A stretch of DNA of 64,000 nucleotides, taken from Phascolomyces articulosus. Its lineage: Eukaryota; Mucoromycota; Mucoromycetes; Mucorales; Lichtheimiaceae. Shown piece by piece: positions 11,570 through 24,116 of the stretch; the first letter of the stretch is position 1, and every line of letters begins with the position of its first letter. Below the pieces are notes generated by a model. The model searched no databases, was not told the origin of the DNA, and saw only the letters and a list, made by a program, of their open reading frames with translations. The DNA lies in assembly GCA_025677815.1 (NCBI GenBank), contig JAIXMP010000035.1:1-64000 (forward strand), given 5' to 3'. Both the position numbers and the translations under genes were made by a program.

Positions 11570-13705
11570 ATGGCGTTCTCATCGCCAGCTTTGAATGCAC
11601 CTATTATTAGTGAAAATACACCTTTATTACAACACCAGCAAAAATTAGAACAACAACAAAGAAATAATAATAATAAAGGTGTTAAAATAGCATGTTGTTC
11701 TGGTAACAAAAAAGGTTCAAGCACTTGCTGTCAACAACAACAGAGCCCTAATAGTGACGATTACTGTCAACTGGCGGAACAACCATGGCAATATAAAATG
11801 ACAGCTCTTATTTGTTCACTTTTGTTAGCTGGTAAAAAAAAAATTCTTCATGGAGTTTTTTAATTTCATTGATTGACTTTACCATGACGAAAACCTAATT
11901 CTCATTTCATAATATATACTGTTATTATTATTTTTTATATAGTTGGTAGTCATTTTGCTGCTCATACATTGGGGGCCATGAAAAACACTATAAAACAAGT
12001 AAGGACTGAATTGAATTTAGATAGATAAGATGATGATCTGGTTATATTCATCTGACACATAAATAATCCAATCCCCACAATCTTTTTTATTGTTATCATC
12101 ATTTTAAAAGGAATTTGGTATCACCAATTCACAATATGGCGTGATCCAATCGACTGTATCGATTGTCAATACTGTTTTACCAGTGATTGGTGGCATCTTT
12201 GTGGATGCATTTGGTACCGTACCTGGATCTATTATTACCACTGTATTAATTACCTCTGGCAATACGTTGGTTGCCATTTCAACTTCTTCTGCAAGTCTAC
12301 CCATGATGATTTTTGGTCGTATTCTTTATGGTATTGGTAGTGGTACCGTTGTGATTGTACAAGAAACCATTCTTAGTCAATGGTTCAAAGGACGTAGTCT
12401 TGCTGCTGTCATGGCTTTATTATTGACCGTGAGTCGACTGGCTTCTTTTATGGCTCAAGCAACCGTTGTCCCTATTGCCAATTGGACAGGTTGGTATGGC
12501 TATGGGTTCTGGGTAAGAAAATTTTATACTTTTTTTTTCTTTCTGTATAGAACATTGGAAACATGTTTTCATACCTATAACCTAACAAAATATCAATGAT
12601 TATTATTATTTTTTAGTTTTCTGCATTTTTGTGTATGATTTCATTCTTTTTCAACCTTGTTTATATTGGATTATTACGAACAGTCGATATGCCATCCAAT
12701 GGATGTCAACGACAAGTCAAAGCCATTGAAAGGAAAAAATCATTTAGATGGCATAAATTAATGTATTTGCCACATTCCTTTTGGCTTATTGCTGCCATGG
12801 AATTTTTACTTGGTGGTTCCTGGGGTTGCTTTTTACATATCAATAGGTAAATTGGCAAACATACTATTTTCTTCCATCTATAATAAAACATTAACTAACA
12901 TTTGTTTATTAACAAATTATAGCGAATTTGTCAAGTTTCGTTTCGGTTATAGTGATGCCCATGCAGCTGCAACAGCCAGTACAGCACAAATTTTACCTGT
13001 ACTTTTGATGCCTTTCTTGGGTATTTGTTTGGATAAATATGGAAAACGAACTTGGATGAGTACGTATCTTCTTTTTTTTTCTTTACACGTCATTTTAGTA
13101 AGAATGATCACTTATTCACCGATGACTATTCATTCTATTATCATTTAGTGATTGGAAGTGGCATATGCATGCTCGTATCACTCTTATTACTAGACTTTAC
13201 CAGCATGCCTCCTGTTGTTGGCATGTTAATCTTTAGTATCAGTCTTTCATTGGGTCCTGTGGGTCTGGTATCCTCAGTACCCATCATCTTGCCACTCTCC
13301 CTGGTAGGCACGGGTATGGGATTGATCAAATCCGGAACCAATATTGGTGCTTCTCTCTTTGATATTACGACCGGATTAATTCAAGATGCCGATCCACACA
13401 AAGGATATTCTGGCGTTATTTTATTCTTTATTGTCATTGCTGCATTAGCCATTGTTGCAGGTATTGTGCTTTGTATTTTGGATTATTCCATTTACAACCG
13501 ATTGTTGGATCGATCTGCTCGAGAAGCAATGAGAGCAGATGATGGAGATGATGATATTGAACAAAGCAAGCTATTAAACAACAATAACAATCATCAAAAC
13601 CCATCTCAATTGAAGAAATTGAAAGCCAATTGGTTCTATGGTGGATTATATATTGTATTAGCAGCGACTAGTTGGATTTTGTTTGCAAAGTTTATTCTTT
13701 TCTAA
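11570..13705 (+). CDS. Major facilitator superfamily transporter, MFSD1-like
   Basis: Six exons: 11570-11831, 11943-11998, 12111-12512, 12617-12846, 12923-13059 and 13149-13705, giving 547 residues. The MFS signature between the second and third helices appears as VNTVLPVIGGIFVDAFG, with IFGRILYGIGSGTVVIVQET following and LGICLDKYGKRTWM in the second half. Hydrophobic segments are consistent with about twelve helices. The arrangement (ITNSQYGVIQSTVSIVNTVL) resembles MFSD1/yeast YBR180-like lysosomal or vacuolar carriers; known MFSD1 exports dipeptides from lysosomes. The N-terminal ~80 residues are Q/N-rich and carry a cysteine cluster (ACCSGNKKGSSTCC), unusual for the family. The substrate is not determinable here. 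Confidence 0.88.
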
Positions 13706-14441
13706 ATCCAGTTTAATCTTTATCCATATGCACCCTATTTTTTCTTCTTCATTCATTCATGATACCCCATATCCTTCACCTCATCTTATCTATTACACAC
13801 ACAAATATAAAACTTGTATATATTGATATCACGTTAATACCATTTATCCCTCCCCCAATTTCCATCATATTTATGTATTCATTTCAAGAATATTACATAA
13901 AATTCCCTCTTCCAACCTTCCATAGGATAGTTATAATATAGAAAATATGCTAATATATATATATATATAAAGAGATAATATAACACTATAAGACCGATAA
14001 GACAAAAAGAAAAAGAAAGTAATAGAAAAAATGAGTATACAAACAAAAGAGGAAAAAAGCCTATTATAAGCTAAAATAATAGTAGTAGTAGAAGAAGAGG
14101 AAAAAAAGAATCCTGTAATGAAAACTGTTTAAGAAAGTAATTTGAAAAAATAAAATAAAATAAAATGGGAGGGAAAAAAGAATAAAGAAGGGGAAACTGA
14201 AAAGAAGGGTTTTAAAAAGGGAATCATACAAATCAATGAATAAGAATGAGGGAGAAAGAGAGGAAGTGTGTGTAGTAGGTGGTGTTATAAGTAAAATGTG
14301 TTGTAAAATATATGCTAATGTTTGCTTTTTTTTGAGTGTTCCAGATGAAAGAGTTATATTTTTTTGCTTGGGGATAACAAAGTGGATGGGGAAAAACAGA
14401 GAATTATTATTGTTATTAATAAAAATTATGATGATTTTTTT
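13706..14441. other. Intergenic between convergent genes
   Basis: Shared 3' region of the transporter (+) and the MADS-box gene (-). An (AT)n run lies near 13951-13970, with purine-rich stretches after it. No coding evidence. Confidence 0.5.
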
Positions 14442-15826
14442 TTATTTTTTGTTTGCTGCACCACCAACTCTCCTCTTATCATCAGCAGGTTGACCTTGTT
14501 CTTGTCGTGGCCAATAGCCTGTAGGTTGAGGCATGTAATGATGCGTTTGTTGGGCACCATAAAATGGTGGTTGAGGCATCTGACCATATTGTTGTTGAGG
14601 TGGTTGACCTTGTTGCTGTTGTTGTTGCTGAGGTGGTTGACCTTGTTGCTGTTGTTGTGGAGGTGGCTGTTGCTGTTGTTGAGGCTGCTGTTGATATTGA
14701 GCTGCAGCAGGTGTCGTCATATAACTTGGATAACCATTATTTGCTGAAGGCATTTGACCACCATTGCCAGGTGCTGGTGCATAAGCAGCAGGTTGATAAC
14801 CACCTGCTGCGCTCGAGCCACCATGAGAAGCAGCTGCGGCGGCTGCGGCAGCGGCTGCACCAAAAGCTGCTGCTGGGTGACTAGCTGGAGCATCCATCTA
14901 CATCATAATAACAATAATTCATTTAATTTCCCACCAACAAAAGAAAAAAAAATAAAGCCCAATACTAATTAATCCATTCTTCCTTTTTTTTGTTATTTAT
15001 TGTTATTCATACCTTTTTATCCTCATATTCCTTCTTTTCCACAGGTCTTGATGCTTCATTCTTGGTATAACCAGCATCCTAAAATGATCGATTAATGATT
15101 TTGATATATGCAAAACAACAAGAAAAGGTATAGACTGAAATTTATAACAATAGTAGTATATACTTACCGAAGAAGATTCATTAGGGACAGGATCTGGAGC
15201 ATTCAAACAAGCTTGAATCAAGTTTTTACCTTCAGGTTTGGTTACAATAGGTTGTAATTTGACTGTAGTAAAAGTATAGACAAGACCTGTTTCAGATACA
15301 ACAAGAAGTAAAACCTGAGTTCCTGTCAATGTACTTAATTCGTATGCCTATTTTGAATATCCATAATAAAAAAAATGCATGAGTTCTTTTCCATTTTCGT
15401 AACAAACTTTTATCAAAAAAAGAAGTTTTTTTCTGGTACGCGTGCGCTCTTTTATTTTTTTATTTTATTTTTTTTTTGTTCGCGTCTTTTTTTTATGATT
15501 TTTACTGTTCTTTTTTTATATAACAATAAAAACACCTTCGAGAAAAAACAACAAAACTTTACCTTTTTCATAATACCCGCCTTTCGCTTTGAAAATGTGA
15601 TATGTCGACGATTCTTGTCTTCAATATATTCGATCTTGATCTTGCGTCGACCCGAACGTTTGTTCGGCTTTTCACCGTCAGAATCATCGACAGACTCATT
15701 CTCGTCCTCGTCAAAAGGTTTATTTTTTCCAGATTTATTCTTGGAGGATGACGAAGTGGGTTCTGGCATACGCATGGGTTGTTGTTGAGGGTGGTGTAGA
15801 TCTGGATTGAGTTGACTTGGATTCAT
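14442..15826 (-). CDS. MCM1: MCM1/SRF-type MADS-box transcription factor
   Basis: Four exons, 15826-15563, 15347-15168, 15078-15013 and 14897-14442, encode 321 residues. An acidic, S/D/E-rich head precedes a complete type-I MADS domain. The DNA-binding half is RRKIKIEYIEDKNRRHITFS with KRKAGIMKK; the dimerisation half is AYELSTLTGTQVLLLVVSET, then GLVYTFTTVKLQPIV and NLIQACLNAPD. These residues follow yeast Mcm1 and animal SRF closely. The last exon is a Q/P/A/G-rich tail with an alanine run and YGQMPQPP-like repeats, typical of an activation region. Known orthologues bind CArG-like boxes and control mating, cell-cycle and morphogenesis genes with cofactors. The first intron lies inside the MADS domain, after MKK. 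The gene symbol is by homology. Confidence 0.93.
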
Positions 15827-18500
15827 TGTTATTTTTTTTTTCCAATTATATATATGGTTGTGTGTTGTTATAATAAGAAAAAGTAATAGTTTCCAAATGC
15901 AGACCGGCTCGTAAGGTTGAGTTGAAGGAACACTCCAAAAAGAGAAAGAAAGTGTTTTTTTAAGGGCAAAAAAGAAACTTGCAAAAAAAAGGACATAACC
16001 CAAAAAAAGATCAAGATGAAACTCCGGTCTAAAAGAGTGGTTGTTTCATCATGATTTCAACCAATCAAATGATTTAATCATATTTTGTATTCCCACAAAA
16101 AAAAGATTATTTTTTTCTCACACGCTTTGTTGTTGTTGTATTATTATGACCAGAAACGCATACACATATAAATAAAGTTACATGGTAACATCATCATTAC
16201 CATCATCACCCTTATAATCATTTATCATCATAAATTCTTTCACTCCCTATTTTGGTTTATTATTCGATATTCTAGAATTCCTTATGTAAAAAAGTGCAAG
16301 TATAATAAGAAGAAAAAAAAAAGGAGAAAGCGAAAAAGGAGTAGTAAGAAGTAAATTATACTACTTTTAACAAAGAATTATGTATAATTTGTAAAAGACA
16401 AAGAGAAGTTTATCGAAGGTCTTGTGTTACAATTCCAAATTATATAACTTTAGACAAAACAACTCTATTTTTTAATTCTTGTTGTTGATTATTACTATTA
16501 TTATTATGACAGACCATCACTTCATCATCATTATGATATCATTCTTTCTTCTTTCTATTTATTCATTATTATTATTATTATTACTATTATTAATATTAGT
16601 TAACTACATAGTTATTGTCTTTATTTAATAGCTCAGACCATTAATTAAATTGAACATGCACTCATTCTAGCTCAGATCAAAATAATATAACTCTTGTTTA
16701 TTATTGCAATTATTATTCATTGGATAGAAACAAGATTTAATATTATTTACACTCTATTTAAATTGTCTTTATATAACGTGGGATGGGTATTAGTACATAT
16801 AATGGCTCGTTGAATTTTTTTTTTCCTTTGAGCTAGGACGACTTCTTTTGATAAGTATCAAAAGTGACATATGTAATTTTTGGAACCCTTTTCATATCTA
16901 CCTGAATATATAATACGATTGTTTGATCTATTACCGTGATGATTACTATGTTGATTTAAAAGAGTTACTACTTATTGATTCCGTAATATATAGACACTGA
17001 TAATACTAAAATTGTACATTTATCAATGATTGTGAATCAGCCCAAGAGTAAATTGAAGATATGTATCCTACCGTACTAAAAGCAATTTTTACAAAACCGG
17101 TCTTTTATTTTATTGATCCCCTTTCCAATTTCGATCCAGATGACCATTTTGCCACTAGCTGATCATAAGACTTCAACTCGATACCTATCTAACTTGTATT
17201 AATGGTTGGATTGGTACTCGGGACTGTCCTTTTGCAGTTCACTACTTTCAATTTTCTCTTCCATTTTTTCTCTCTCAGTACTATATATAATATTGAAAAG
17301 AACAGTAATTTGAGATATTAAACATTTTTTGGCACATTAGAGGATCTTTACTTCGCTTCAGATGATAAAACTAGAAGCACGGGAACCCTATTTCTTGTGT
17401 AAAAATCTACCAGCCAAATTTGGGCGGAAGTTGAACTAGCATTAATGTACTGACTATGTGGGTTTCAAAAACTTGCTTTGGTATACAAGCATTATATAGA
17501 GAGGTGTGAAAATGTGATTCCAAGAATTATTTTTTACTATCACCTTTTTTTTTCTTTTTGCATGACATTCTTTTTAACAAGATGTGCGGTAAGAGTCATT
17601 TTGTCTCCGAAGAATTAGCTGTTTCTCCTGATGTACCCAGATTCTTCGCGATGCTATTGATGTGTTCTCTCTTGGTCAAGAAATTATTGAAACAAGCACG
17701 TAAATTTTTTCTGAACTTCGTCAGTATCACTCTCGTGTATAAGAACTGTACACAAATTCCTCAAAACTAAAATGAGAACTGTTGAAATGTAGTAGATAAG
17801 TGGTCTCAAGGGCAAGCAAGACACTAGAAACACAATCTGTTGTTTAATGCCAGAGTAGATGAGGCAATGTAAGAAATCAAAGGGTAACTAACATGTATTA
17901 CCTCATTGTATTTAATCGACGGTTTTCTTGTATATTATGATGATACTCCACTAACTGTTGACGCACATAGATCTTACCACGCATATTTTCGAGAGAATTG
18001 TACAACGTGCTTATTTTTGGGTGACCTGTCAGTGAACGTCCTCATTTGTGTTTCCTGGGAAATTATTTATATATATTTATGTCACAACTGCTACTTGTTA
18101 GTGTACCGACAGACTTATTTTTCCTTTTTAATATGTTCCTTATTGCTGGCTACTTATATATATAACTAATAAATTATTATGATTCCTTCACATTTAACTG
18201 GTATGCAAAAGAAATTGTTTGTGTCAGATCTCATAGACATATACGTATCAATATCCGATGTGATAAAAACAGGTTAAATGGGTGATATAATGTTAAAATG
18301 AATCTACGTAATAAATATGTTACAATCTAAGCAATTTTGTAATTAATATACTAATCCTATGGGCATATACCATTATATAATCCTATCCATCTCGTTCATT
18401 TTTGTAGAAGAAAATTTATTTACCCATGCTTTGGGTTGCTTGTGATGAGAATAATGACAACAGAATAAAATAAAAGAAAATAGTTTATCTTTAGAAATAT
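15827..18500. other. Gene-poor AT-rich region, part 1
   Basis: Upstream region of the MADS-box gene followed by AT-rich DNA with TTA microsatellites (about 16490-16510 and 16570-16595). Open frames at 17558-17770 and 17906-18169 have somewhat protein-like stretches (for example GKSHFVSEELAVSPDVPRFF) but no splice-linked partners and no recognisable family. They could be remnants of a decayed element or gene. No intact gene is supported. Confidence 0.4.
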
Positions 18501-21394
18501 CAACAACAGTATATAAAATGTTTCTTGTTATCACAGTAATCCATCACACTCATCGGATCTACATGTGCCATAATTCAGGCGATTTTCATATTTATTTATT
18601 TACCTATGTATAAGTATAACTCGATTTTTTTATCCATTTTATTACACAGATACATTATTAATTAAAAAAGCTACAACAAAAAAACTTCAACCTTTTAATT
18701 GATAACCTGATGACTTTTCACTATGAGTAATATTCTATCAGTCATATGCACTAGGCTGTTGGATACTAATACGGTATGCAGATAGGTTTTTGTATTCATG
18801 AGCAGTGTTGTTACAACATGGGGTTGATACATTATTATTAGAACGTCTTTCTTGATGCCTATCAATATAACTGATCTTTAAGTATCGTCATAAGAGGCCC
18901 AATGAAAGTAACCTTGGCTATCGAGATTTTGAAAACATCCTTGCTCTTCCTTCATAATATAGTGTTTATGTATTTCTTTATAACACGGTGAGTCAACTCA
19001 GATGCAATAAAATCAATTATGGCAATTGATGTAAACAACAATAGAGAATGGAACATCGGGTTTATACTTTATTAAACTAGTGATAATGAAGTCGAACATA
19101 CCAAGATTGGAAAGGTAAACAATTAAATCAAACGAAATTGAAAATATGATACTAGGAGTGCAGCTCAATGTACTTCAATTTTTATACTTCAAAAACAAAC
19201 TTTAAGTAGCGTATCATCCATGTTCTCGAGTGTACGAGCATTCCTCTAGGTTGATTTCCTTATCGACTATATACTATAAATATACAATATTTTACACTTT
19301 CTCTGTAATGTAAGGTGATTAAAGGCTATATCGTGGCGGTGAGCATATAGTACCAGTGTCTATATCACCTCTCGAAATTAATAATATATCCCTGTACGTA
19401 CCGCTAAATAGAGGAATAGAGAATTACGCTATACAATTAATAATGGTTTATTGTTAACTTATCGATGCTGTATATATGATTATAAAAATCATTTTATTTT
19501 GTTCATATGTAATACAAAGAATAAAAGAATCGCATGAAAATTTCAACATATAATTTAAATGATATTATTGCTATCATCAGCAAAATAAGAATCAGTTCTT
19601 CTTCATGATAGTAGGTGTGCTCCAAAAAACCATGCGCCGCCGGGATTATTTAAACAAAGAATCATATCAAGCTATTTTACATAAAGCATATTACGACATA
19701 TTGTTCTCTCCTTTACATTCCTTCATATGTGTATGTGTGATAACCGATAGGTTATGGAAATTGTATTTACAAACTTGAAAAAAAAAAAAAACTGAGCATT
19801 TAGATGATCACATGTAAACCTTAATTCAACGTTTTTTATCGTTGCAATGGATTTGATCCGATATGACAAACCCACATTACCGGCTTTATTATCACCAGGG
19901 GTGTCATTCTCAGAAAAATAATATTATTATATAACAATTACGTTATCAAGTATAAAACTATTTTCATTATATAATAAAAAATATTTTCCATCATTTTTAT
20001 GTAGAATGTAATAATTTATTATGATTGAATAATAATAGTATGGGAAATGTGTACTCAGTCCAACATTTTGATTTGGCAATCATCCGAAATATAGTAATAA
20101 CAGCACCGGCATCGTTCATAACATAAGAAAATGTCCCTTTTTTTTACGATATTTGGTAACACAGTATTTTTTTTGTCGCTTATTGGCGATCATTTACAAA
20201 TGATAGAATTTTCACATGTGTTTAAAGGTTCAGAGTTGATTTTGATAACTGTGCAACAATGGAGGGCTAGATAATAAAGATGATGACAGTTCATTTTTAT
20301 TATTTAATAGATGCTGATTACCGATATTACTATACTTATCAAAGAAAATATATTTTGATGACTAAAAGTTTCCAAATTGACAGTAATGATGGGAAGAGTA
20401 AAGAAATGTAATATAATAGGAGTTCAAAGGACTTGATGGTTCTTACGTGTACATAATTATGTACCTGTGTACTATTATTATATGTGTAGCCGTGAGAGTG
20501 GGTATTGGTATGGGTGTGTGTGTGTATCTGATAGCAAAAATGAAAAAATTTTATATAATAGAGATTGATCATATAAAAAGCATATGCCTATTAATATTAA
20601 TAAATCATGCAAAAATAGTGTCCATGTCAATTAGATTTTTTGTGTTTCCGTCGGTCACGATTCATCTTAAAGGTTATTAGACATGTATGGCCTTTTATGA
20701 TAACTACTTTTCACCTTGACTTTATTATATATATCTTTTGTCTATGAATATAGATATGGATCAAAATGACTTTATTCTCCAAATTAGTATGACAATGGGG
20801 CTGTTCTTTCTGATATATAATAAAAAAGGCCTATAGAGGGATAATAAGCAAATGAGAAGATTTCACCAATATCCCGGGTTATAGTAACACAGAATGTTAT
20901 TCTTATTGTATGACTTCCCAATTGTTGAGTAAAAATGGTAACACATTTACTTACAATAATAGACACATTCAAAATAATTTTATAATAACATGTGTCACTT
21001 TTTTTTTATATGGTCATTTTCCTTTTATTGTTACAGTGCCGCTGATGTTTTTTTATTATATTATTTATTATTTTATGACGTGATTTTGAAATAAGTTGGA
21101 TGATTAAAGATAGCTGTCATTCTTTCCCATTTTTAGAAATTAAACTAAATATAAATTCAGTCAAGTAATATGTAATTGATGAATGATGTTGTTGAAATAC
21201 TAATAATATATCACTGTAAGAGGTTGAGAGTATTAATGTGAAACAGTACAAAAAAGAAAGATGGGATATATATGCACGGTAAAATAAAAAAGTAATAAAT
21301 GTATACAAATGGATGAGAGTGAGAATAATAATAATAATAAAAACACAGAAATAGAAGCATAGGGAAAAATCCAAGTCGTGCTTAATAACCATAT
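18501..21394. other. Gene-poor AT-rich region, part 2
   Basis: Continuation of the desert up to the glutaredoxin exon. Only short chance frames were seen. No tandem repeats, tRNA or transposase motif was recognised. Confidence 0.45.
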
Positions 21395-23514
21395 CTAGGA
21401 AATACACGGGAGTAATTCGGATAGCTTGCCTAATTTTTCGAGTCGTACTATTTCATCCGATCCACCTATACTTTGACCGTCCACAAATAGATTGGGGAAT
21501 GTACGACGACCTGATAAATCAATTAATGATTGCTTCATAGCTAATTGATCTTTTCGTTGATCCACTTCGACAATATAATAGTTGTTTTTACAGTATTGAT
21601 CTAGAACTTGTTTGGCGCGTCTACAAAAAGGACTATTCAAGTGAAAAACAATAACAATAATTAAATAACAATAATAACAATAATAACAATAATAACAATA
21701 ATAAAGAGAAAAGGGAGAAGGGGGGGGTGCATAAGGAGATGATTCAATGTAAGTAAATCGTCCTAAAAGTTTCTTTTTTTAGGTTTTTGCTTTCTCATTT
21801 TCCTTCACCCCAAATCATGTGGAGTCCTCTTTAATAAAAATAATAATAAAATTTCTATTTACCAGTAAGTCTTGCTATAAAGTACAACAGGATATTTGCG
21901 TAACGTGTGTTGTATCCAAGTCGTTTGTGGATTCATCAATTTCATAGTATATAATTTAGGTTGAACAATAATGTCGAACGGTAATAAAACTTGTGGATCA
22001 TTGATAAAATTTTTGAGATGATCCAAATAGATCCTTGGTGATTTTAACTTGACAGTTTCCAATCCCATTGTTTGATCCACGAGTTGAAATTGCTGGTGGT
22101 GATATGCTGGATCACTTGTAATAAGATAGGTATATTCAGCTTCGATATAATCATTAGGTGAGGTATGCGTTTCGTTTTTGTGAAATGTCCACTCCGGATG
22201 AGCTACTTGACCGAATCTTGATGCACCGGTCATGGTAGTCAATACATCCATATGGATCGATACAGGTGTTGCTGAATCAATAAATCCACTATTTTTATTT
22301 TTCTTGTTGTTTGTGATAATATCATCCAATCGATGCAATGCATGTCCACCTGGATAATTTTTCATTGAGATCCAAAGCATCACTAATGAGCATGCAAATG
22401 ATATCAATATACCTCCAATGGCTACTAACATGACGATCAGGGTCTTCCATTGTAATGTAGGTCGTCGTCGGGCAAGCACGGAGAATCCATTGCCCAGTAA
22501 AGATGCAGCAGCAGCGGTAAAAACCGGGAGAGTATAAATAATGAAACGCCATTCCTTATGCGGCACCAGAGAAAATAATCCAATATAGATTAACACAGGG
22601 TTCATGATACGACGAACGCGCCCATCCTTTACAAAAGCAATCAAAGCGAGTGGATAAGAGATCAAGAGTAGTCGAGGAAGGAAGGACAGGAAATAAGAGT
22701 AAAAGGGCAATGTACCCCATTCGGAACTCTTGTTCAAAATAGCATTAAAGTAAAAAACCATTCCTTCTGGCCATAATGGTAGATCGTTACCATGAAATAT
22801 ATCACGTTGCCAAAAGTACGAATCGACAGATACGGTCAATGCCAGGCTCACGAGAACACTAGATATACCATGTACGACCATGGACTTGAATGGTAATGTA
22901 CGATAAACAAGCCACTCCAAAGTGACGAGAATGACGAGTAAGATACCTGCTTCGAAACGAAAAATGATACCTGCAATAGTGAGGTCCCGTATCATATCGC
23001 GTAATTGAGTTTCGCGTCCAGCGATGGCTACCATACTTTCCATCCAATGGGAAAGACCACTTAAAACAAGGGGTAGAGCAAGCGTATTTGGTAATGTACG
23101 ACTCGACCAAAATATAAAGTGAAATTGGCAACATGTCAGGAGGACAAACGCGACTGAAGCTGGATATCCAAATAATTTCTTAATGGCGTTTTGCATTCTG
23201 ATGAGCGACAAAGATACAAAAGCACCAAGGACAAGACGGGCAATAATTTGCTCGGTAATGCCATTTTGAAAATGAATGTTGACTAGTCCAAATAGTAAGA
23301 TAATGACTTTTGTGATAGCACCGAGAATGATGGCACCAATAAAGGATCGCGGGACGACACCTGGGAATTCGAGATGATCATAAGCATTTATATTTCCAAG
23401 GTGATGAATAATATCGTGTGTTGCTTGAATATTAAAACTTTCTTCAACTTTTGTATAAGGACATGAAAGGCAATAGAAGATAATAAATAGAAACACGAGG
23501 AGTTTAATAAACAT
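21395..23514 (-). CDS. ALG12: ALG12 alpha-1,6-mannosyltransferase fused to a dithiol glutaredoxin
   Basis: Two exons, 23514-21863 and 21632-21395, give 629 residues. Residues 1-526 are a full GT22 ALG12: PYTKVEESFNIQATHDI at 19-35, multiple membrane helices, PHKEWRF at 318-324, then a soluble C-terminal region (YPGGHALHRLDD, PVSIHMDVLTTMTGASRF) ending FDIIVQPKLYTMKL. Known ALG12 adds the eighth mannose to the dolichol-linked N-glycan precursor in the ER. From about 528 the frame runs directly into a glutaredoxin: WIQHTLRKYPVVLYSKTY, then CPFC at 551-554, TFPN (cis-Pro) at 595-598 and GGSDE at 607-611. The 230-bp intron (21633-21862, GTAAAT..AATAG) splits the first catalytic Cys codon TG|T. 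Unspliced message reads TGG TAA and stops at 551 residues. No second start or promoter is needed to explain the Grx exon; a separate Grx gene starting at Met524 or Met527 is the alternative. Confidence 0.87.
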
Positions 23515-24116
23515 ATAAGAAATTCTTATAATTGATAGAAGATATTGATATAGAAAAAAAAAAAAGGTTTTTTCGAGTGGGGTGAAACAAGATTATTTTC
23601 CAGTCATCGCTCATTCTTCCTCGTGTTTAGATTGCAAGACATTTATTTGATTATTTTATGTATGTACCATTGATATTATTATTATAATACAACCATTTCA
23701 ATTATGTGTAAGATTAGGATTATTTATTCCCCCAAAACAACCCCCTCCCCTCGCTTTTCACTTCTTTTTCTTTCGTTTATCTTTTTATTTTCACTCCCTT
23801 TCCTTTATAAACTCATTAATAATAATAATAATAATAATAATATAATTAACATATTAACTATTTTGTATCAAAGGGGGGTGTATTTGCTATTACTATCATC
23901 TGTATAAATATATATATAAACATATACATATAAAGAAGATACACACTATTGTTGCTTTCAACTCCTTTTTTCCCTTCTCTTTCTACTCTATTTTTCTCTT
24001 TTTTCTTTCTTTCTTTCTTTTTCTTATTTTCACTTTTATTTTTTCTTCATTTTTTTTCTCTTTCTTTAAACTCTATTCAATATATTTAATAGCGATCGTT
24101 CATTCCATTCGAAATC
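23515..24116. promoter_or_regulatory. Divergent promoter region between ALG12-Grx and arrestin genes
   Basis: A 602-bp head-to-head spacer. It contains an (AAT)n run (about 23817-23841), TATAAATATATATATAAACA near 23900-23930 and a long C/T tract (about 23960-24065) just before the arrestin ATG. No gene in between. The regulatory role is inferred from position. Confidence 0.5.

Noticed and set aside
14364..14884. Plus-strand frames opposite the MADS-box gene (L/V/W-rich)
   Set aside because: Mirror frames of the CAG/CCA-rich Q/P/A-rich tail exon on the minus strand.
17558..18169. Two open frames of 70 and 87 codons in the gene desert
   Set aside because: No splice-linked partner exons and no recognisable motif; codon content is close to background. 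Kept only as possible remnants.
21395..21640. Stand-alone 81-aa glutaredoxin-like gene
   Set aside because: There is no ATG (the frame opens with TTG), and it would lack the strand and first Cys before PFC. The missing part is the end of the ALG12 frame, joined through a proper intron.
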